A DNA stretch of 32,026 bases from Clostridiales bacterium (GCA_031276195.1 JAISNN010000018.1:1-32026); one strand, 5' to 3'. Shown: positions 15,801-22,235, numbered from the stretch's first letter. Notes: generated from the letters alone by a model not told the origin. Numbers and translations are program-made.

Positions 15801-18632
15801 TCTGAAAAGGAGGTGATACGCGGTCGAAAAATATACAAAAACCCCCTTCAACGCGAAAAACGGAACGGTCAAAAGGCGGAACAAATCCCTTAAAAACACC
15901 GCCGCGGCGGCTTTTAGTTTATACGGCATTCTGACACGCGGCGCGGCTAAATTGAACGCCGAATCGACGGCGGTATTCAAAAAAGACGCGCCGAAAGCGG
16001 CGAAAAGAAGCGCGGGGATATTCAAAAAATATCCCGCCGCAAGCATCGACAAAATTCCCAAGGGATACAATATGCCGGCGGCGTTGACGGCGATGACCGT
16101 CTTATAAAAGGATGAAATTTTGAGAGGGCGGGGTTTGCCGTCCGCGTCTTTTACGGAATTTTTCAAGAATGTCAGGAGCAGAACGTCGCCCTTCGACCAT
16201 CTGAGATATCTGGCGATATCGCTTTTAAAGTCTTTCGGCGCGTCCTCGAACGTTACGATTCCGCCGGACGCGGTGTTCAAGACCGCGCCTTCGATGACGT
16301 CGTGGCTCAAAACGCGGTTGCGCGGCAGCAGTCCGTACAACTTTTTATAGAACGCGTCCGCGCGCGCTATGCCCTTGCCCGAAAAGACCTCGCGCTGAAA
16401 AACGCGGCTGAAAAGCCCCGAATAGTAGGGGTAACTTTCTATGCCCGAGAGGTCTTTAAAGCGCGTCTTATAAGAATTTTCCGCGCCGAACATATTATAG
16501 CGCGCGCTAAGAGTCAACATATCGAAGCGCGAATTTAAAGGGTGAGCGATACGGTTGACAAGACCTATCGCGCCGCCGGGCAGAAGTTCGTTGTCCGCGT
16601 CCAAAAAGATGAAATATTCGGTTTTATTTTTGCGCGGCTTTCTCTTTACGATTCGGAATCCGCCGTAAATTTCCTCCGTTTTATTTTCGCGTTTTGCCTT
16701 ATTGCGGTTTCCGTCCGCGCCGCAAATTTTGTCCGTTTCCGCCGCTCCGTCCGTTTTATTTTCGTATTTTACGCTATCGTATTCCCCGTCCGCGCCGCAA
16801 ATTCTCCCCGTTTTATTTTTATATTTTGCCTTATTGCGGTTTCTGTCCGCGCCGCAAATTTTGTCCGTTTCCGCCGCTCCGTCCGTTTTATTTTCGTATT
16901 TTACGCTATCGTATTCCCCGTCCGCGCCGCAAATTTTATCTATTTTATTTTCATATTTTTCGTTATCGTATTTTTTATCCGCGCCCCCGCCCGTTTCCTT
17001 CGCTTTAATTCTTTCGTTCTCGCCGTGAATATATTCCGACAACGCCCCAACCGCTCCGCGTTTGCGTTCGCGCCCCGAATACCGCCCGAAATTTTCCGTC
17101 CTCTCCCGCACGAAAAAACTCAAATCCCCCGAATATTTCTCTATGACGTCCAAAATTTCCGCGTCTTTCTTGTCCGTTTTGCTCTCCGCGGGAAAGAGGT
17201 CGACGAGCAGGGCGTATTCGATATTTTTTCCTCCGTTCGCCGCGGTCAAGATTTCCGCTTTTAAAATCGCCTCTTCCATTTGCTCTTTGGACGAAACAAA
17301 ATGCGATATGACCGTCATAACGGCGTTTTCGTCCGCGACCTCCGAAAAATCGTATCCGAAAACCGTTTCGCCCTTTACCGCCGCGCCCAAAAAGGAATTC
17401 AGCGTACAAAACGATACCCGCAAAAAAACGGTGAATATAAGGGGCGACAGGACGTAAGCGGCGGCGGACTTCGCCGCTAAGACGGCGGCGGCGGTAAAGA
17501 TTGCGGCGGTGAAAAAAACCGCGAAAGAATACGCCGCGCATTTTGTCCCGCTCGTTTCGCGCAATTTTTTTAAACTTCCCCGTCCTCTCAAATAATTCAG
17601 CAAATCTTTTTCATAATAAAAAATCAGTTCGCCGTAATATACGCCGCTAACGCCCTCCGCGCGGCGCAGCGCGTCAAAAATTTTCGATTGACTCTTCGCG
17701 CTTTTTTTCGCGAGGCGCGCGATACGTTTCAAATAGGCTATTTTCGTGGCGGTGTCGCTGTTTTTATATATCGCGTCCTCCGTCAGTCTGCCGTGCAGTT
17801 CCGAAAATTTCAAAACCGTCTCCCGGGCGAACGCGTCCTTTTCCAGCAAATACGTTATGAGCGCGGCGGTATGCGCGTTCGACTCGGCGATTCCCGCGGC
17901 AAAAATATAGTTTACCGCGGCGTAATCGATCTCGTTTTTTTCCAAATACGCCTTAATCGCGCTCCCGTCTTTCGGGTGAGCGTCGAAAAGATAGTATAAA
18001 TAACTGTTGCGGTTCAAAAAACGCGGATTCAAAGAGGGCTTTTCAGCGGCTTTACGCGCGAGATCGAGGATTACGACGCGCTCCGCCATCTTGCAGAGCC
18101 GCTCGAAAACCGCGTAGCGAAACCCGTCTTTCAAAAGCAAAACCTCGTCTACGGTCAGACTTTTGATTCTCGTATAGGCGGCGATTCCGCTTTTTACGCG
18201 CTCGGAATTCAAGCGGTCAACCGACGCGCCGATGATCCGCTCCGCCAGCGTTACGATGACGGGCTTGCCGCCTATCATGGGGAGTTTTTTCAAACTTTTA
18301 AAGCCGCCCAAACCGCCGATTATATAATAGTTGTCATAAATCCATTTCTCGAATTCATAGACTCTTTGCCCCGACGCGATCTTTTTCGCGATGATTTTAT
18401 ATGCGCGGTGAACGTTTTTTCCGCTCGCCGGACAAAAATTTATACCGGATTCCCGCGCCGCGCCGCCCCTTTTCACCTCGCGCGCAAAGTCCGAAACGAC
18501 GGCGATAAAGTCGTTTTCGTTCAGCGAACCGCCTATGTTCCGTTCGATTTTCGCGCCGCGCCGATCGGTTAAACGCGGCGCGGCATAGAGCAAAACGACG
18601 AAAGAAACCGCAAAAATAATCCCAAAAAACAT
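9855..18632 (-). CDS. Cyclic beta-1,2-glucan synthase (GT84 + glycoamylase-like + GH94), repeat-expanded
   Basis: A 2925-residue membrane enzyme of the NdvB/Cgs family, which polymerises UDP-glucose into beta-1,2-glucan, cyclises it and trims it. Visible order: TM helix 1-20; the family N-terminal region (YEFEKWIYDNYYIIGG); two TM helices about 365-415; the GT domain with DAD at 678-680, SHD at 776-778 and RYLRW ending at W812; further TM helices about 850-1010; a glycoamylase-like domain (TSPTNIG, LYNWYAV); then beta-sandwich and GH94 domains, with GDWND at 2624-2628 supplying the family acid Asp. All key motifs are intact. Four in-frame low-complexity repeat insertions lie near residues 545-655, 1700-1798, 2008-2088 and 2311-2395. 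The start has GAGGGG 5 bases upstream. It is likely transcribed alone. Substrate is inferred from the family. Confidence 0.92.
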   Translation of the reverse strand: MFFGIIFAVSFVVLLYAAPRLTDRRGAKIERNIGGSLNENDFIAVVSDFAREVKRGGAARESGINFCPASGKNVHRAYKIIAKKIASGQRVYEFEKWIYDNYYIIGGLGGFKSLKKLPMIGGKPVIVTLAERIIGASVDRLNSERVKSGIAAYTRIKSLTVDEVLLLKDGFRYAVFERLCKMAERVVILDLARKAAEKPSLNPRFLNRNSYLYYLFDAHPKDGSAIKAYLEKNEIDYAAVNYIFAAGIAESNAHTAALITYLLEKDAFARETVLKFSELHGRLTEDAIYKNSDTATKIAYLKRIARLAKKSAKSQSKIFDALRRAEGVSGVYYGELIFYYEKDLLNYLRGRGSLKKLRETSGTKCAAYSFAVFFTAAIFTAAAVLAAKSAAAYVLSPLIFTVFLRVSFCTLNSFLGAAVKGETVFGYDFSEVADENAVMTVISHFVSSKEQMEEAILKAEILTAANGGKNIEYALLVDLFPAESKTDKKDAEILDVIEKYSGDLSFFVRERTENFGRYSGRERKRGAVGALSEYIHGENERIKAKETGGGADKKYDNEKYENKIDKICGADGEYDSVKYENKTDGAAETDKICGADRNRNKAKYKNKTGRICGADGEYDSVKYENKTDGAAETDKICGADGNRNKAKRENKTEEIYGGFRIVKRKPRKNKTEYFIFLDADNELLPGGAIGLVNRIAHPLNSRFDMLTLSARYNMFGAENSYKTRFKDLSGIESYPYYSGLFSRVFQREVFSGKGIARADAFYKKLYGLLPRNRVLSHDVIEGAVLNTASGGIVTFEDAPKDFKSDIARYLRWSKGDVLLLTFLKNSVKDADGKPRPLKISSFYKTVIAVNAAGILYPLGILSMLAAGYFLNIPALLFAAFGASFLNTAVDSAFNLAAPRVRMPYKLKAAAAVFLRDLFRLLTVPFFALKGVFVYFSTAYHLLFREEKVLEWKTFYETQKENGEKNALCRYILPSLLMTTGFAVLDFFVFSRVSAALAALLYTAAFFVYASGGDKKKNAKAKEGADFLTECAEKTYGFFKDNLECNPLICDNVQTEPYLGASLNTSPTNIGFSMLAVLSDYYIGIYKRDKGVDREDLLKGAVFDGAALSDAVQKIEKITAAVEGLEKWRGHLYNWYAVKDGKILPPPFVSSVDSANFTAAAIVVKEFLDIHTGAASVSAELKGRMKSLYRALNALVDGADFSRLYDYKRNLFYIGFDASSKKYAAHYDLLASESRILSYLGSVNSLPCWFKLGRRAAKPYGNTLYSWSGTMFEYLMADIFLSAPKGTLLFNSSRNAARVQRRARCNGVFGLSESGYYRFDDGMKYQYRAFGVNVLSLKSRSNECVISPYSSFLALKHLGRGAIENLLKLKDMGMTGGYGYFEAMDFLEKKPVASYMAHHQGMIMCAAANYLTDDIFCSLFMRDKKNASGRQLLTEKNSSVKPSKSVKKNDFIRRETAPAAAYFCASPRTRPVYAVLSNGRYNILADDSGRAFSAFGSVRVTREAESIADVSGKFLYIENLSTGGVYCPTYAPLFDDPNDYTAEFFRGKCVYTNKKRGCVHTVRAPVGTDGELHSFVIKNDGEAAAFRLSFFGGDIVLGDGDAYMSHKAFYNMFINVERERENYYVVKRKKTRENGAEYYAAMFVKGISVCPEFNRFDFIGRGRTLKNPIVTERKKDGARGCNKARGDAKEYRNGVEKEENKSGNIFEPQSGTVAEFQKGNAIKFESESVTELPNGNTAKTENGNTMKTENGNTIKFESGNAEFENGNTSEPRNGNTMKTENGNTMKTESGGKEFKKSFESGGGSDGIGGVIEPCFGFTSEIFLKKGEKKEFSVLIAAANGRAELDAAIRRANSFVFDKLINEDPGFIGGGSEALTEKENLILTEILPRIIDEPLRQDALRRAASEPFYEAYRNYSGNFEYKILYYDYSGARGEDFFISVLKVFDRVRGMGIKVKLIVSEPRIDPYHDPVKKLIKRYVRDFPSVEVLDEDAEDGRFLAEVCFLNFNDYKAADKDTGSVNNGKKYGENENTISVREVEKYGENESVIRENEKAIRENGIRKDNINESAIGVIDIGKDKENESAIGVSGGKKDAESGGFLKDSREAFRSGAGYFTTDGGFVVEGTDKTRLPYSNVAALPDGGFVATENGGGFSFFFNSRENKVSVMSNDPVSDTPSERLFLSDGSRLFRLNRGGKYTEHKNGLTEFYNEFKYGETAFDSRLLEYPAKNGRVKIFETEISNRSGKSADFTLFLDIDPALSYRQNKDALIYEYRADRVKIKNASNNNTAVLRVFGGETIKDKARLTDRTGFIYKDCAEGKGFLYNGFKGESGGFPHREYGEKSGFDAALNTSLKKNESGGFPHREYGERNGFGKFLNKTFKESGNRGVGGDSDEFKNGGGFLGNAFAVKYELSLRPGKTKKFFFVLSADEELPEDFEPGEIQEEKNKTLEYFSDFNNIKICTGDKYLDTTFNHRLLYQVVSSRLNGRCGYYQAGGAIGFRDQLQDVLALVHSRPDILRGHILLCAARQYEDGGVMHWWHGGGPGVRTKISDDKLFLPYCAFKYIAATGDYSILDEKIPYLVSPPLMQYEQSRMEIPEIGKYRASLLDHIERAIESALQYGSHDLLLIGAGDWNDALDAVGTKGIGESVWLSMFAYEVLKMYKGTAAENRLKYIAHELRLKKAVNTHGFDGDRFKRAYTDDGGVLGSRFSKNCRIDLICQSYAAISGIASAERIEKVLNTAASLVDRENRIVKLFAPPFDGEKFYGYISSYPVGVRENGGQYTHAVMWYISALFKSGRADEAYEILKMINPAEIMSGSEKYMGEPYAVGADVSLKGKMGWNWYTGSAGLMYRVILEDMLGITLSNNRIRIKPNLPSAINFCKVEYKHKKCVYNIEIKRRDGEKFFSINGMKIKNHCGIALKEEGNYKVEVFV
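11545..11667. repeat. In-frame 81-bp tandem repeat in the glucan synthase (insert D)
   Basis: CCGTATTCCCTATGCGGAAA recurs at 11551 and 11632, a period of 81 bp (27 codons), giving two copies of an ESGGFPHREYGE peptide. The surrounding Gly/Asn/Phe-rich low-complexity segment spans about residues 2311-2395. Confidence 0.85.
12376..12600. repeat. In-frame degenerate repeat in the glucan synthase (insert C)
   Basis: The segment encodes Glu/Asn/Ile-rich repeats (KYGENEN, KYGENES, ENESAIGV twice) over about residues 2008-2088. In DNA, ATCACGCTCTCGTTTTCT-like and CCTATCGCGCTCTCGTTT words recur. Confidence 0.75.
13246..13536. repeat. In-frame 24-bp (octapeptide) repeats in the glucan synthase (insert B)
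   Basis: About eleven degenerate copies of a 24-bp unit encode octapeptides of the type NGNTMKTE, SGNIFEPQ and KGNAIKFE, over about residues 1700-1798. The most similar copies are adjacent, as expected from slippage. Confidence 0.88.
16675..16985. repeat. In-frame 132-bp nested tandem repeat in the GT loop of the glucan synthase (insert A)
   Basis: GCCTTATTGCGGTTT recurs at 16696 and 16828 (period 132 bp, 44 codons). TCCGCGCCGCAAAT recurs at 16714, 16789, 16846 and 16921 (alternating 75 and 57 bp), so the unit is itself a duplicated sub-unit. It encodes KICGADGEYDSVKYENKTD-like peptide repeats just upstream of the DAD motif. Confidence 0.9.
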
Positions 18633-18659
18633 ATAGCCCCTCTTTTAAACGTTTACACT

Positions 18660-18760
18660 TTGAATATTGATAAATTTAAATATTAATAAGTTTTAATGTT
18701 AATAAATTTGAATGTTAATAAATTTAAGTATTAATAATTTAAGTATTAATAATTATTGAC
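18660..18760. repeat. AT-rich tandem repeat upstream of the glucan synthase
   Basis: About five degenerate units of 15-16 bp (TTAATAAATTTGAATG, TTAATAATTTAAGTA) directly precede the synthase gene. It may act as a promoter-upstream or bendable element. I could not assign a convincing -35/-10 pair here. Confidence 0.7.
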
Positions 18761-18785
18761 CTAAAAAAAACAAGTATACGGTATA

Positions 18786-18814
18786 AATAAAAAAAACCGC
18801 CGAACGGACGGTTT
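18786..18814 (-). terminator. Intrinsic terminator after the repeat-rich gene at 19.0-20.2 kb
   Basis: Read on the minus strand, AAACCG and CGGTTT (18809-18814 and 18794-18799) form a stem around a partly paired interior, followed by a run of T. It separates the upstream gene from the glucan synthase. Confidence 0.7.
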
Positions 18815-18844
18815 AAAAAATCGGAAAAATAAATTAATCTTTCC

Positions 18845-19001
18845 CGAAATACACGAAATAAAAAATAAATCAACGCTTTACAAAATCCGCAAAATATAAA
18901 AACAACAAACGCTACGAAATACACGAAATATAAAAACAAATCAATCACTCGTAAATTCCGCAAAACAACAAATCAATCACTCGTAAATTCTGCAAAACAA
19001 A
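18845..19001. repeat. Short direct repeats downstream of the 19.0-20.2 kb gene
   Basis: AAATCAATCACTCGTAAATT recurs at 18938 and 18970 (32 bp apart), and CGAAATACACGAAATA near 18845 and 18915. No gene is seen here; a short hydrophobic open frame across it looks accidental. Confidence 0.6.
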
Positions 19002-19005
19002 CAAA

Positions 19006-20241
19006 TCAACGGTTTAAAAAATACGCGAAAGGATAAAAAAAGGTCAACGCCGTGGCTTTCCCCGCGATTTTTATCAGCGGACGAAAATACGCCGCGCCGC
19101 TTTCAACCCCGAAACGCGCGCTTATCCGCGAAAAATTGTACCCTACGCGCCGCGTAATATCCTCGCTTTTTTCGCCGGTTTTGTTGAACGACGCGTCGAA
19201 AAACTCCGCGATAAGTTGCGCGGAAAAAACCTCGACCGCCCTTATGCTCGCGCCGAAAATTATCCGCGCGGCGTTTTTGATCTCCAAAAACGGCTCGTAA
19301 TAAATCACCGCCCGCCGAACTCCTCCGCCCGTGTCTTTTTCATTATACCCGTCCGCTCTTTCCGCGTCGTTCTTTTTCTCTCCGAATTCGCTATACCTTT
19401 CCGTTCCCGCCTTTCTTAATCCGCTATCCCCGAACTTCTCCGCGCTCTCCTCTTTCGCTCCGTTATCTCCCCCGTCCGCATATAAACCGTTCGACGTTTC
19501 CCTTTTGTTGTACCCGTCCGCTCTTTCCGCGTCGTTCTTTTTCTCTCCGAATTCGCTATACCTTTCCGTTCCCGCCTTTCTTAATCCGCTATCCCCGAAC
19601 TTCTCCGCGCTCTCCTCTTTCTCTCCGTTATCTCCCCCGTCCGCATATAAACCGTTCGACGTTTTCCTTTTGTTATACCCGTCCGCTCTTTCCGCGTCGT
19701 TCTTTTTCTCTCCGAATTCGCTATACCTTTCCGCTCTTCCCCTTATTAATCCGCTATCTCCGAATATTTCCTCTCCTCTTTTGTTATACCTATCGCCGCC
19801 AAACATTTTCTCTCCGAATTTATTGTACCTTTCCGCTCTTTCATTTCTTGATTCATTATATCTTTTCCCCTCTCCGAAACCGCGAATCCGATTGTACGCG
19901 TTTTCCAACAATCCGCATTCCTTTTTAAAAGAATCAAAAGTCAAACTGCAAGTCCTCGCCCCCAAAACCATCAAATTGTCGTATGAAAATCCGCCGCCCC
20001 TTATACTATTATTATCACCGTTCCCAATGCCTTTCCCCGTCAAACCATCCTCACTCCCTATGCCTTTCCCCGTCAAACCGCCCTCATTCCCAATCTCCCT
20101 CCCCGTCAAACCGCCCTCATTCCCAAGATCTCTCCCCGCATTTTCAAACCCGACCTCAAAAAAATTGTCCTCATACACATAATACATCGGCGCGCCGTCC
20201 GCCGACACGGAAAAATCCGAATTTAAAAGCAAATTCCGCAA
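19006..20241 (-). CDS. Unknown repeat-rich protein (about 411 aa), possibly beta-sandwich ends
   Basis: I start this at TTG 20241-20239, giving MRNLLLNSDFSVSADG. A GGAG lies 8 bases upstream, while the more upstream TTG at 20262 has no ribosome site, and an in-frame stop lies before it. The N-terminus (NLLLNSDFS...) and C-terminus (IIFGASIRAVEVFSAQLIAE ... LTFFYPFAYFL) look like beta-sandwich strands of the kind seen in carbohydrate-binding or tail-fibre-like domains; I cannot name a family. Most of the middle is tandem repeat: 11-residue units (GNEGGLTGKGI) near residues 30-75 and 55-residue units (RAERYSEFGEKKNDAERADG...) near 160-300. There is no signal peptide. It lies upstream of the glucan synthase on the same strand but is separated from it by a terminator. 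Confidence 0.65.
   Translation of the reverse strand: MRNLLLNSDFSVSADGAPMYYVYEDNFFEVGFENAGRDLGNEGGLTGREIGNEGGLTGKGIGSEDGLTGKGIGNGDNNSIRGGGFSYDNLMVLGARTCSLTFDSFKKECGLLENAYNRIRGFGEGKRYNESRNERAERYNKFGEKMFGGDRYNKRGEEIFGDSGLIRGRAERYSEFGEKKNDAERADGYNKRKTSNGLYADGGDNGEKEESAEKFGDSGLRKAGTERYSEFGEKKNDAERADGYNKRETSNGLYADGGDNGAKEESAEKFGDSGLRKAGTERYSEFGEKKNDAERADGYNEKDTGGGVRRAVIYYEPFLEIKNAARIIFGASIRAVEVFSAQLIAEFFDASFNKTGEKSEDITRRVGYNFSRISARFGVESGAAYFRPLIKIAGKATALTFFYPFAYFLNR
19351..19760. repeat. In-frame 165-bp tandem repeat
   Basis: GTCCGCTCTTTCCGCGTCGT begins at 19351, 19516 and 19681, an exact 165-bp (55-codon) period with nearly identical copies. Degenerate partial units continue to about 19870. Confidence 0.95.
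20035..20145. repeat. In-frame 33-bp tandem repeat
   Basis: CCCCGTCAAACC recurs at 20035, 20068 and 20101, a 33-bp (11-codon) period encoding GNEGGLTGKGI-type units near the N-terminus of the 19006-20241 product. Confidence 0.9.
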
Positions 20242-20315
20242 AACCCTTTCTCCCGAACGCAAGATTTCAAGCGTTTAACCGCCCGTATTTATATATGTAA
20301 ATCTCCGCCGAATAT

Positions 20316-20517
20316 GCTAAAAAACACAAAGACCGCCTAAATTTCCGTTACTATACTCGCCGTTACCACTCAAACCAGACAACGCTAAAAAACACAAAAC
20401 CCAACCAAACTCCGCAATTACACTCGCCGTTACCCCCCAAACCAGACAACGCTAAAAAACACAAAACCCAACCAAACTTCGCAATTACACTCGCCGTCAC
20501 CACTCAAACCAGACAAC
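20316..20517. repeat. Intergenic minisatellite, three units of 67-68 bp
   Basis: GCTAAAAAACACAAA begins at 20316, 20384 and 20451. Each unit ends with ACTCAAACCAGACAAC or a close variant. Copies 2 and 3 are nearly identical. It lies upstream of the 19006-20241 gene. No gene is seen in it. Confidence 0.92.
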
Positions 20518-20641
20518 GTAAAATTTAAAAACTTAACGAGCATATATTTTATTTTTCCGTATTACTTTTTTCACACTTTTAAAGCGTTTCAAAATTCTTT
20601 CCGTATTACTTTTATGGTATTATTTGTTTTTGCTTAAAACC

Positions 20642-20670
20642 TTGACAAAATTTGCCGAATATATTATAAT
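20642..20670 (+). promoter_or_regulatory. Consensus promoter of a non-coding transcript
   Basis: TTGACA (20642-20647), 17-base spacer, TATAAT (20665-20670). No ORF with a ribosome site follows within 600 bases, and a terminator stands at 20963-20995, so this probably drives a short RNA. Confidence 0.88.
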
Positions 20671-20678
20671 AACTAAAC

Positions 20679-20707
20679 TTTCAATACGTACGCCATGCGG
20701 ATTGAAA
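20679..20707. other. Hairpin A, related to the inverted repeat at 21051-21097
   Basis: TTTCAAT (20679-20685) pairs with ATTGAAA (20701-20707) around ACGTACGCCATGCGG. The related copy at 21051-21097 shows a compensatory change (C-G here, T-A there). Confidence 0.6.
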
Positions 20708-20962
20708 TCCGCCTTTATTTAAACGCGGCGGAGAGCGGATATGTCCGTTTAACGCAGTCATAGCGGTAAATCGACAAAATGCAACACGGTTTATAATCGT
20801 CTAATATATATAGGATACCGAAGCGCAAAAAAACAATTTTTTTCATACCGTATCGAACGCAAGTTTAAATTTGTGCAAAATAAACGATCTAACGGATATA
20901 AGATAACTAACGGATTTTTTTCAAGCGGAAGCGCAAAAAAACAATGTTTTCCGTAACGAAGA

Positions 20963-20995
20963 GGCTTGGCAAAAAACTTGCGAAGCCCCTTTTTT
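20963..20995 (+). terminator. Intrinsic terminator of the candidate ncRNA
   Basis: GGCTT-G-GCAA / TTGC-G-AAGCC stem with one G-G mismatch and a 5-base loop, followed by CCTTTTTT. Confidence 0.85.
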
Positions 20996-21050
20996 GTGAA
21001 ATTTCTCTTTTAAAGATCGTAAAAACGGATAATATGCAATACAAATATAG

Positions 21051-21097
21051 CGTTTAAACTTTTAATACGTACACCGTACCGATTAAAAGTTTAAACG
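21051..21097. other. 16-bp perfect inverted repeat (hairpin B)
   Basis: CGTTTAAACTTTTAAT (21051-21066) and ATTAAAAGTTTAAACG (21082-21097) are exact inverted repeats around a 15-base centre containing GTAC-ACC-GTAC. Its core repeats hairpin A with covarying bases. No T-tract follows, so it is more likely an operator or RNA stem than a terminator. Confidence 0.75.
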
Positions 21098-21117
21098 GCA
21101 TAACATAAAACAACGCC

Positions 21118-21167
<50 letters not shown>

Positions 21168-21282
21168 CGGTTAAATTTTTAATCCGTATAACATAAAACA
21201 ACGCTATTATATAAGATAATAAGACAAGACAAAAGTAATACAAACGCTAAAATATAAAAAAACAAGGAGTTTAATAAAAAAA

Positions 21283-22221
21283 ATGACGATTCGCGGACTT
21301 CAAAAGACTACTCTGTTAGATTTTCCGAACAAGGTTGCCTGCACGGTTTTTCTTGGCGGTTGCAATTTTCGCTGTCCGTTTTGCTACAACGTTTCGCTTG
21401 TATACGACGCGGACAAAGGCGGCGGCATATCCGCGGAAGATTTTTTCACTTTTTTAAAAAAGCGGAAGGGCTTGCTTGACGGGGTTTGCGTAACGGGCGG
21501 CGAACCGGCGTTAGCGGAAGATCTGGATATTTTTTTGAGGCGCATAAAGGACGATGGGTTTCTCGTCAAACTCGACACGAACGGTTCGTTTCCCGGCAAG
21601 TTGGCGGCGTTGATTGAGGGCGGTTTGGTCGACTATGTTGCGATGGACATAAAAAACTCCATAGAAAGTTACAAAAAAACCATCGGCGCGGAATCTTTCG
21701 GCGGGTCGAAAAGCCTTAAAAAAGAATCGGATATCGGCGCGAATCAAGAAAATACGGAATCCCGTAACAACATATCGAACCCGAACGAAAAAACGATGGA
21801 ATCCCGCGATAACATATCGGAATTAAATAAAAAAGAAGCCGGCTTAGACGCGAATCAAGAAAATACGGAATCCCGTAACAACATATCGAACCCGAACGAA
21901 AAAACGACGGAATCCCGCGATAACGTATCGGAATTAAATAAAAAAGAAACCCTTCTCGGCGCGGTTCAAAAGAGCGCGGCGATTCTTATGGAAAACAAAA
22001 TCGATTTTGAATTCCGAACGACGGTGGTCAAGGAACTGCACACCGAGAGCGATATGGAAAGTATCGGGAAATGGCTTAGCGGCGGTGAAAAATATTATCT
22101 TCAACGTTTCAAATCCGAAAACGAAACGATCGTAAAGGGTTTGACTTCTCCTTCCGACGCGGAAATGCAAAGGTTCCGCGGCATACTCGCCGCGCATATA
22201 CCGAACGTCAAGATAAGGTAG
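21283..22221 (+). CDS. nrdG: Anaerobic ribonucleotide reductase activating protein (radical SAM), with repeat insertion
   Basis: A 312-residue radical SAM activase that puts the glycyl radical on NrdD. The N-terminus MTIRGLQKTTLLDFPNKVAC and the cluster motif CNFRCPFC (Cys 27, 31, 34) are characteristic, as are CVTGGEPA and the FRTTVVKELH strand. The expected length for this type is near 230. The surplus of about 80 residues is a tandem-repeat insertion at 153-226 (DNA 21739-21960) between YKKTIGAESF and the KSAAILMENKIDFEF segment, rich in Asn/Glu/Ser. Core motifs are intact, so it is probably functional. AAGGAG lies 13 bases before the ATG, longer than usual. NrdD lies 580 bp downstream with its own promoter. 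Confidence 0.92.
   Translation: MTIRGLQKTTLLDFPNKVACTVFLGGCNFRCPFCYNVSLVYDADKGGGISAEDFFTFLKKRKGLLDGVCVTGGEPALAEDLDIFLRRIKDDGFLVKLDTNGSFPGKLAALIEGGLVDYVAMDIKNSIESYKKTIGAESFGGSKSLKKESDIGANQENTESRNNISNPNEKTMESRDNISELNKKEAGLDANQENTESRNNISNPNEKTTESRDNVSELNKKETLLGAVQKSAAILMENKIDFEFRTTVVKELHTESDMESIGKWLSGGEKYYLQRFKSENETIVKGLTSPSDAEMQRFRGILAAHIPNVKIR
21739..21960. repeat. In-frame 111-bp tandem repeat inside nrdG
   Basis: Two units of 111 bp (37 codons), 21739-21849 and 21850-21960, nearly identical (for example GCGAATCAAGAAAATACGG at both starts). Each contains an internal half-unit echo (TESRNNIS / MESRDNIS). Confidence 0.95.
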
Positions 22222-22235
22222 GGAGCGTTAAATAT

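Larger units (their letters stand above)
20677..20996 (+). ncRNA. Candidate structured non-coding RNA (about 320 nt)
   Basis: The span is bounded by a perfect promoter and an intrinsic terminator. It contains several stems, for example GCGGAT-TGAA-ATCCGC (20697-20712) and CGGA-TATG-TCCG (around 20756-20767), and an 18-base direct repeat (GAAGCGCAAAAAAACAAT at 20820 and 20928). The only early ORF (22 codons from 20695) has no ribosome site. I looked for hallmarks of RNase P, tmRNA, SRP RNA, T-box and cobalamin riboswitches and saw none. It could instead be a leader attenuating nrdG, 290 bases further on. Confidence 0.5.

Noticed and set aside
16694-17028. Plus-strand frames with repeated Pro/Arg/Phe peptides
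   Set aside because: These are antisense translations of the in-frame repeats of the glucan synthase.
18739-18963. Hydrophobic 74-residue minus-strand frame
   Set aside because: It lies in AT-rich repeats over a terminator, with no ribosome site; its hydrophobicity comes from T-rich DNA.
19331-20182. 283-residue plus-strand repeat frame
   Set aside because: It is the antisense shadow of 165-bp repeats, whose three-base periodicity keeps several frames open.
20695-20763. 22-codon ORF in the candidate ncRNA
   Set aside because: No ribosome site; its codons fall in predicted stems.
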